A stretch of 36,120 bases of DNA from contig VAWU01000052.1 of NCBI GenBank assembly GCA_005888325.1, forward strand, positions 1-36,120, written 5' to 3'. Positions within the stretch are counted from its first letter, which is position 1; each line of letters starts with the position of its first letter. Shown piece by piece: positions 32,556 to 36,120 of this stretch. The notes under the pieces were generated by a model that was not told the origin of the DNA, searched no databases, and saw only the letters and a program-made list of their open reading frames with translations. Position numbers and translations under genes: made by a program. The stretch comes from Actinomycetota bacterium (GTDB taxonomy: Bacteria > Actinomycetota > Acidimicrobiia > Acidimicrobiales > AC-14).

Positions 32556-32570
32556 CTGACGCACCGTCAG
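32556..32570. promoter_or_regulatory. CTGAC-N5-GTCAG palindrome, box 4, bidirectional leaderless promoter
   Basis: The sequence is CTGACGCACCGTCAG. Rightward: arm as -35, TAACGT (32581-32586) as -10, then ATG 32592 after five bases. Leftward: arm as -35, 17-base spacer, TACCAT (32547-32542), then GTG 32535 after six bases. Both promoters are leaderless and share the palindrome as back-to-back -35 elements, so one bound protein would control both genes. Confidence 0.75.
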
Positions 32571-32591
32571 CAGCCAGGGCTAACGTACGCC

Positions 32592-33317
32592 ATGCCTCAG
32601 AACGTGCCTTCCTTCGAGTGGACCGACGACGCGCTGCGGCTGCGACAGTTCGTCTACGAGCACTGGTGCGACAAGGGCGTGGGGCCCAACCTGCGCGACG
32701 TGCACGAGGCCCTCGGCCTGCAGCGGCGCGAGATCGTGCAGGCCTACAAGCAGCTGCAGCTCGGCATCATCTGCGTGGTGCAGGAGGACACCCAGAACTG
32801 CAACCTCATCAAGTTCCAGCCGTTCTCGAGCTTCCCGAGCCAGGTGCAGGCGTTCGTCGACGACCGCTTCCACAGCTACATCGGCTGTGCCATGGAGTCG
32901 ATGGCCGTGAGCCGCATGCCACCGTTCCTCGGCAAGGACATCCGCCTCGAGTCGTGGTGTGCCTGCTGCCTCGAGCCCATCTCCCTGACGATGCGCGACG
33001 GCGAGGTGGTCACCCAGTCGGCGGACAACGTGCTCATCCACGTCACGTCGAGCCCCTATGACTGGGGCAACATCGACATCACCGCCATGTGCGACACCAT
33101 GAACTTCGTGCTCGACGCCGCGCATGCCGAGCGTTACGAGCGCCAGGTGCAGCGGCGGGGCGTGCTCGTCACCATCGACCAGGGCCGCATGTTCGTGCAC
33201 GGGACGGCCAAGCACCGCATGCACAACTACCACTGGCCGCCGTCGCAGATGATCCCCGAGATCATCATCCAGGGCATCGAGTCCCTCGGCGTCGACGTGA
33301 CCAATTGGAAGGGCTGA
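32592..33317 (+). CDS. MerB-like (alkylmercury lyase fold) protein
   Basis: 241 residues. An N-terminal helical, winged-helix-like part (about 10-60) is followed by a domain that aligns by eye with MerB. SYIGCAMESMAVSRMPPFLGK corresponds to MerB YAWCALDTLxFPALIGR, SWCACCLEPISLT to SHCAATGAPVSLT, and AMCDTMNFVLDAAHAERY to the second catalytic Cys region. The MerB catalytic set Cys96, Asp99, Cys159 would be Cys99, Glu102, Cys167 here. There are no mer genes around it; it is divergent from an amidohydrolase and 65 bp before an LLM gene. It may be a true lyase or a family member acting on other substrates. ATG 32592 is leaderless (see box 4). Confidence 0.72.
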   Translation: MPQNVPSFEWTDDALRLRQFVYEHWCDKGVGPNLRDVHEALGLQRREIVQAYKQLQLGIICVVQEDTQNCNLIKFQPFSSFPSQVQAFVDDRFHSYIGCAMESMAVSRMPPFLGKDIRLESWCACCLEPISLTMRDGEVVTQSADNVLIHVTSSPYDWGNIDITAMCDTMNFVLDAAHAERYERQVQRRGVLVTIDQGRMFVHGTAKHRMHNYHWPPSQMIPEIIIQGIESLGVDVTNWKG

Positions 33318-33377
33318 GCCGAGTGAGCGCAGCGATCGAGGCGGGGCCCGAGCGGCCCTCTGAGCGGAAGGGCTGAG
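33307..33377. repeat. 12-bp direct repeat (GGAAGGGCTGAG) flanking a small hairpin
   Basis: GGAAGGGCTGAG occurs at 33307-33318, where it ends the MerB-like gene (Lys-Gly-stop), and again at 33366-33377. Between them is a G/C-rich stretch with the stem-loop GGGCC-CGAGC-GGCCC (33344-33358). The arrangement looks like an insertion or partial duplication after the stop codon. The 5-bp stem is too weak to call a terminator. Confidence 0.55.
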
Positions 33378-33382
33378 GGGGC

Positions 33383-34300
33383 GTGGCGTCGATCGTCCCG
33401 GCGGGTCGCCTGGTGTACGGGATGCAGCTGCAGGTGCAGTCGCAGAGCCGCATGTACGCCGAGGCGTGGGAAGGCGACGCGGGACGAAACGAGCTGGCCG
33501 CCATCGCCCGCAAGGCCGACGACGCGGGCTTCTTCTACATCGCGGTCTGCGACCACGTCGCCATCCCCCGGCCGCTCGACGAGCGGATGAACACCGTCTG
33601 GTACGACACCGTCGCCACGCTGGGGTGGCTGGCGGGCATCACCACCAAGGTCCGTCTGCTGTCACACGTCTTCGTGGTGGCCTACCGCCACCCGCTGGCG
33701 ACGGCGAAGTCGTTCATGACCCTCGACGAGCTGTCGGGCGGGCGGGCGATCCTGGGTGTGGGCACCGGTCACGTCGAGCCCGAGTTCGCGCTGCTCGGCG
33801 TCGACTTCGCGGCAAGGGGACGCCTCACCGACGATGCCATCGACGAGCTACGCGCCGCCTTCACGGGCGAGTACGTCCACGACGCGGGCATGCGGCCCCG
33901 CCCGCGGCAGGCCCGGCTACCCATCTGGGTCGGCGGCTCCTCGAAGCCGGCACTGCGTCGGGCCGCCGAGCGGGGCGACGGGTGGCTGCCGCAGGGGACG
34001 CCACGGTCGCGCATGGCCGAGTCGATCGCCTACCTCCGCGAGCACCGCGCGCGCACGGTCGGCGACGAGCCCATCGACATCGGCACCATCACCGAGGTGC
34101 TCTACGTCGGGGAGCCGGGCTGGGACGTCGGTGGGCACGTGCTCTCGGGCAAGGCCGATCACATCGCCGAGCGCCTGCGCGAGTTCGGCCCCATGGGCGT
34201 CAACCACCTGCAGGTGCGCTTCCGCAACCGGTCGCTGCAAGAGCTCCTCGATCAGATGGACGCGTTCGGCGCCGAGGTCGCGCCGCTCCTCGACGCGTAG
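33383..34300 (+). CDS. LLM class F420-dependent type oxidoreductase
   Basis: 305 residues. IARKADDAGFFYIAVCDHVAIPRP, then TTKVRLLSHVFVVAYRHPLATAKSFMTLDELSGGRAILGVGTGHVEPEFALLGVDF and LPIWVGGSSKPALRRAAERGDGWLP form a compact luciferase-like barrel of the short TIGR03619-like F420 group. F420 use is inferred. It is on the same strand 65 bp after the MerB-like gene. The start GTG 33383 (MASIVPAGRLVYGMQ) has GAGGGGG a few bases before it. A later start at M14 would be possible. It converges on the DUF222 gene across a 76-bp gap with a stem-loop. Confidence 0.88.
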   Translation: MASIVPAGRLVYGMQLQVQSQSRMYAEAWEGDAGRNELAAIARKADDAGFFYIAVCDHVAIPRPLDERMNTVWYDTVATLGWLAGITTKVRLLSHVFVVAYRHPLATAKSFMTLDELSGGRAILGVGTGHVEPEFALLGVDFAARGRLTDDAIDELRAAFTGEYVHDAGMRPRPRQARLPIWVGGSSKPALRRAAERGDGWLPQGTPRSRMAESIAYLREHRARTVGDEPIDIGTITEVLYVGEPGWDVGGHVLSGKADHIAERLREFGPMGVNHLQVRFRNRSLQELLDQMDAFGAEVAPLLDA

Positions 34301-34328
34301 CCGGCCGTCCTGAGGAGGCGGTGCCGTG

Positions 34329-34352
34329 GCGTCACACCGCCCGAGGTGACGC
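34329..34352. terminator. Stem-loop between convergent LLM and DUF222 genes
   Basis: GCGTCAC (34329-34335) pairs perfectly with GTGACGC (34346-34352) around a 10-base loop. It lies 28 bases after the LLM stop and 24 bases after the DUF222 stop on the other strand, so it could end both transcripts. No U tract is present in either direction. Confidence 0.45.
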
Positions 34353-34376
34353 GCTCGATTCGACGTCGCCCGCATA

Positions 34377-35654
34377 TCACCACCCGACCCTTTCGATGCT
34401 GGCGATGGCGGCGTCGCAGATCCGCGCCTGTCGTTCCGCGATCGTGCCCGTGCCGTCGTCGGCTGGTCGCGTCGGTGGCGGTGGCCGGGGGTCGACGTCG
34501 GTGCCGTCGGGCTTCAGCCAGCGCCAGTGCCCGGGCCCGCCTTCCAATCGGTAGCCCTCGTGCGTCTTCTGGGCGTGGTGGAAGCGACACAGCCGGGCCA
34601 GCGCGTCGAGCTTCGTGACGCGCGTCGCGCTCCAGGGCTCGACGTGGTCGATCTCGAGCCCGACGCGCACGTGACAGCTCGACACCACGCACTCGGGATC
34701 GCGCACCTCCAGCGCGCTGCGCTGGTGGGCGGTGGGCCTTCGCCCCAGGTGCGCCACCGTCGCGACATCGACCCCGTTCGTCACCACCGCGGTCACGAAG
34801 GCATCGTCCATCATCGAGCGCACCACGTTCACTGGCACCGGCCCCACGCCCGCCACCTCGCAGCGCTCACCTGGTTCTGCCTTTCCCCGCACGAGCGCGG
34901 CATGGTCGATCACCACGTGCACGGTGTTGCGCGGCGGCGACGAACCAGCGCCGGTGCCATCGCGCGCGGCCCGAGCCAACGCCAGCAGGGCGTCGGCCCG
35001 GTAGGCGTCGAAGCCCTCCCGCCGTCCTTCGTCGCGCGCCACACGAAACGCCTCGGCCTCGAAGGGCTCGAGCGCCACCAACAGCTCGGCCAGCACCTCG
35101 GGAGTGAAGCGCCCGTCGAGGCGCCCGGCGCCGTCGGGGTCGCTCCAGTGCCGCAGCGAGCGCGAGGCATGAATGGCGCGATGACACGCCATCCCATCCG
35201 GCGCGGCCGCGGCTTTGACCCGCCGGCAGGTGTCGCGCAGCGCGAACCCGTCGTCCTGCGCCACCGCCAACAGCTCGGCCTCCGCGCCAGGGTCCGCGCC
35301 GGCAGCCGACGCGATCTCATTGGCCTGCACCGCGGAGAGCTCACCCGCCCGCACGGCACGGTCCACGCCGGGGAGCTCGGGCAAGCGGGCCGCGGTCTCG
35401 AGCGTCGCCATCGCATTGCCGATGGACACGCCACTGCGCCGGGCCAGCCAGTGGGCGGCGGAGCGCTCACCCGCCCCCCGCCAGAGGTTGGAGGCGGCCA
35501 CCCGCCGCGCCGCCAGCGCCTTGCCCGCGGCAACGAGCTTCTCCATGGACACGAACGTGTCGACCAGACCCACCGCCGCGTCGGCCGAAAGGCGCTCGGG
35601 CTCCAACCCGGCCACGATCTCGCGCAACGCCGCTTCCATCTCCTGCAGACGCAT
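34377..35654 (-). CDS. DUF222 / HNH endonuclease domain protein (13E12 family), intact copy
   Basis: 425 residues. An N-terminal helical DUF222 domain (about 1-290) is followed by an HNH nuclease domain: Cys322 and Cys327 (PECVVSSC), IDH with His337, Cys356 and His359-His360 (LCRFHH), then HEGYRL. Such proteins are abundant in actinobacteria as repeated families (REP13E12 in mycobacteria, where a copy serves as a prophage attachment target). Their biological role is not settled; the HNH part predicts metal-dependent DNA nicking. ATG 35654 matches the start of the left copy. The promoter carries a LexA box, so induction by DNA damage is likely. The C-terminus is Pro-rich, then ends ASIERVGW. 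Confidence 0.9.
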   Translation of the reverse strand: MRLQEMEAALREIVAGLEPERLSADAAVGLVDTFVSMEKLVAAGKALAARRVAASNLWRGAGERSAAHWLARRSGVSIGNAMATLETAARLPELPGVDRAVRAGELSAVQANEIASAAGADPGAEAELLAVAQDDGFALRDTCRRVKAAAAPDGMACHRAIHASRSLRHWSDPDGAGRLDGRFTPEVLAELLVALEPFEAEAFRVARDEGRREGFDAYRADALLALARAARDGTGAGSSPPRNTVHVVIDHAALVRGKAEPGERCEVAGVGPVPVNVVRSMMDDAFVTAVVTNGVDVATVAHLGRRPTAHQRSALEVRDPECVVSSCHVRVGLEIDHVEPWSATRVTKLDALARLCRFHHAQKTHEGYRLEGGPGHWRWLKPDGTDVDPRPPPPTRPADDGTGTIAERQARICDAAIASIERVGW

Positions 35655-35785
35655 TGACGAACTCCACGTCCAGCCAATTGCTCACGGGGAAGCGAACGTA
35701 TGTTCGATGGTAGCAGACCCCAACGACAAGCCGCAAGCATTGTCCGGAGATTTGTCTGGGCGTCTGCGCGGCTCGAATCGATCCG
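35339..35785. repeat. Right copy of the diverged DUF222 direct repeat
   Basis: Counterpart of 1-440, in the same orientation. It includes the first ~105 codons of the intact gene, the promoter with LexA box and roughly 75 bases beyond. Similarity fades near the gctcgaatcg (about 35770-35785) where the left copy reaches gcgcgaaccg (about 435-445). Confidence 0.75.
35693..35736 (-). promoter_or_regulatory. SOS-type promoter with LexA box upstream of the right DUF222 gene
   Basis: Plus-strand 35693-35707 is CGAACGTATGTTCGA, identical to the left copy. On the minus strand, -35 TTGCGG (35736-35731), an 18-base spacer and -10 TACCAT (35712-35707) precede it. The box starts at the end of the -10, and the ATG is 38 bases further. 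Conservation of box and promoter while the surrounding bases have diverged indicates selection. Confidence 0.82.
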
Positions 35786-35795
35786 TCTGCGGGGG

Positions 35796-36120
35796 TTGTT
35801 CTGCAAAGCCAAGCGCAACGCTTGTGTTGGGAACTCTGGCTAGCGGCTCGCCGAGGATGAGGCTGCTGCAGTGCTCCAGGCGCTCCTCCGTGCCCGCCTC
35901 TCTGAGGAAGACCTCAGCTTCGCCCGGTGCGCCCTCTGGGGTGTTGCAGATGATTCAAGTCTCCCGCACTTCATCTCTCATGACTCTCACCCGCTCCATA
36001 TCGAAGCCTCTTTGTGTCAACGACCTTGTTCGCGAGCGCGCCGAAGCAGCGCCTGTTGGTGGGCGCGTAGTGTCGTAGTGGGTCCGGGAGTGACTTCTCC
36101 GAAGAGCCGGTGTTCAGGGT
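35796..36120. other. Gene-poor right end, possible gene relic on the minus strand
   Basis: About 325 bases with no convincing gene and less GC than the rest. On the minus strand one frame reads CNTPEGAPGEAEVFLREAG then EERLEHCSSLILGEPLARV without a usable start codon. Another frame, entering from the right edge, reads KSLPDPLRHYAPTNRR and stops near 35980. Neither is recognised. They could be decayed coding sequence; chance open frames cannot be ruled out in this base composition. Confidence 0.3.

Overview
The window is high-GC DNA with dense gene packing, many GTG starts and several start codons with no leader. It encodes three F420/LLM-type oxidoreductases, a CYP125/142-like P450, many acyl-CoA enzymes, a ligase-less LigD and DUF222/HNH (13E12-type) proteins. 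Together these point to an actinobacterium. The flavour of the proteins suggests an uncultured Acidimicrobiia-like lineage, but that is inference. I see no rRNA, tRNA, CRISPR, phage or plasmid genes, and no recognisable transcription-factor gene.

Layout. (1) 1-316: left end of a DUF222/HNH gene with a frameshift; a paralogue lies at 34377-35654 in the same orientation. Both carry the same promoter with a LexA/SOS box. (2) 448-2649: alpha/beta hydrolase divergent from a cytochrome P450. (3) 2661-7259: surface block with a membrane-anchored beta-helix-like protein, an O-antigen-ligase-family protein, a small conserved protein and a secreted Asp-box protein. (4) 7303-11944: phosphotransferase, SDR, LLM enzyme, epimerase/reductase and a Thr-rich membrane protein. 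(5) 11954-16671, minus strand: acyl-CoA dehydrogenase, PE-POL LigD, short acyl-CoA dehydrogenase, SDR. Divergent from it, 16749-20796: methyltransferase, D-aminoacylase-type amidohydrolase, thiolase. (6) 21245-29374, minus strand: tight six-gene operon of aldehyde dehydrogenase, amidohydrolase, zinc alcohol dehydrogenase, two acyl-CoA synthetases and SDR. (7) 29402-34300: LLM enzyme and HSL-type esterase; then an amidohydrolase divergent from a MerB-like protein and another LLM enzyme.

Function. The genes read as a catabolic accessory region for lipid-like, steroid-like or ester/amide substrates: hydrolysis (esterases, amidohydrolases), oxidation (P450, alcohol and aldehyde dehydrogenases, LLM enzymes), CoA activation, then beta-oxidation (acyl-CoA dehydrogenases, SDRs, thiolase). 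The substrate cannot be read from the sequence.

The strongest unexplained signal is a 15-bp palindrome, CTGAC-N5-GTCAG, found at four divergent gene junctions (1369, 16715, 29368, 32556) and nowhere else that I saw. In all four the left arm starts 34-36 bp before the rightward start codon, the -35 position of a leaderless promoter. This suggests a small regulon tying these catabolic units together, with its regulator encoded elsewhere. Other points of note are a MerB-fold protein with a Cys/Glu/Cys active-site pattern in a non-mercury context, a KstR-like palindrome at 9250, and a thiolase that seems to lack about 13 residues next to its active-site histidine.
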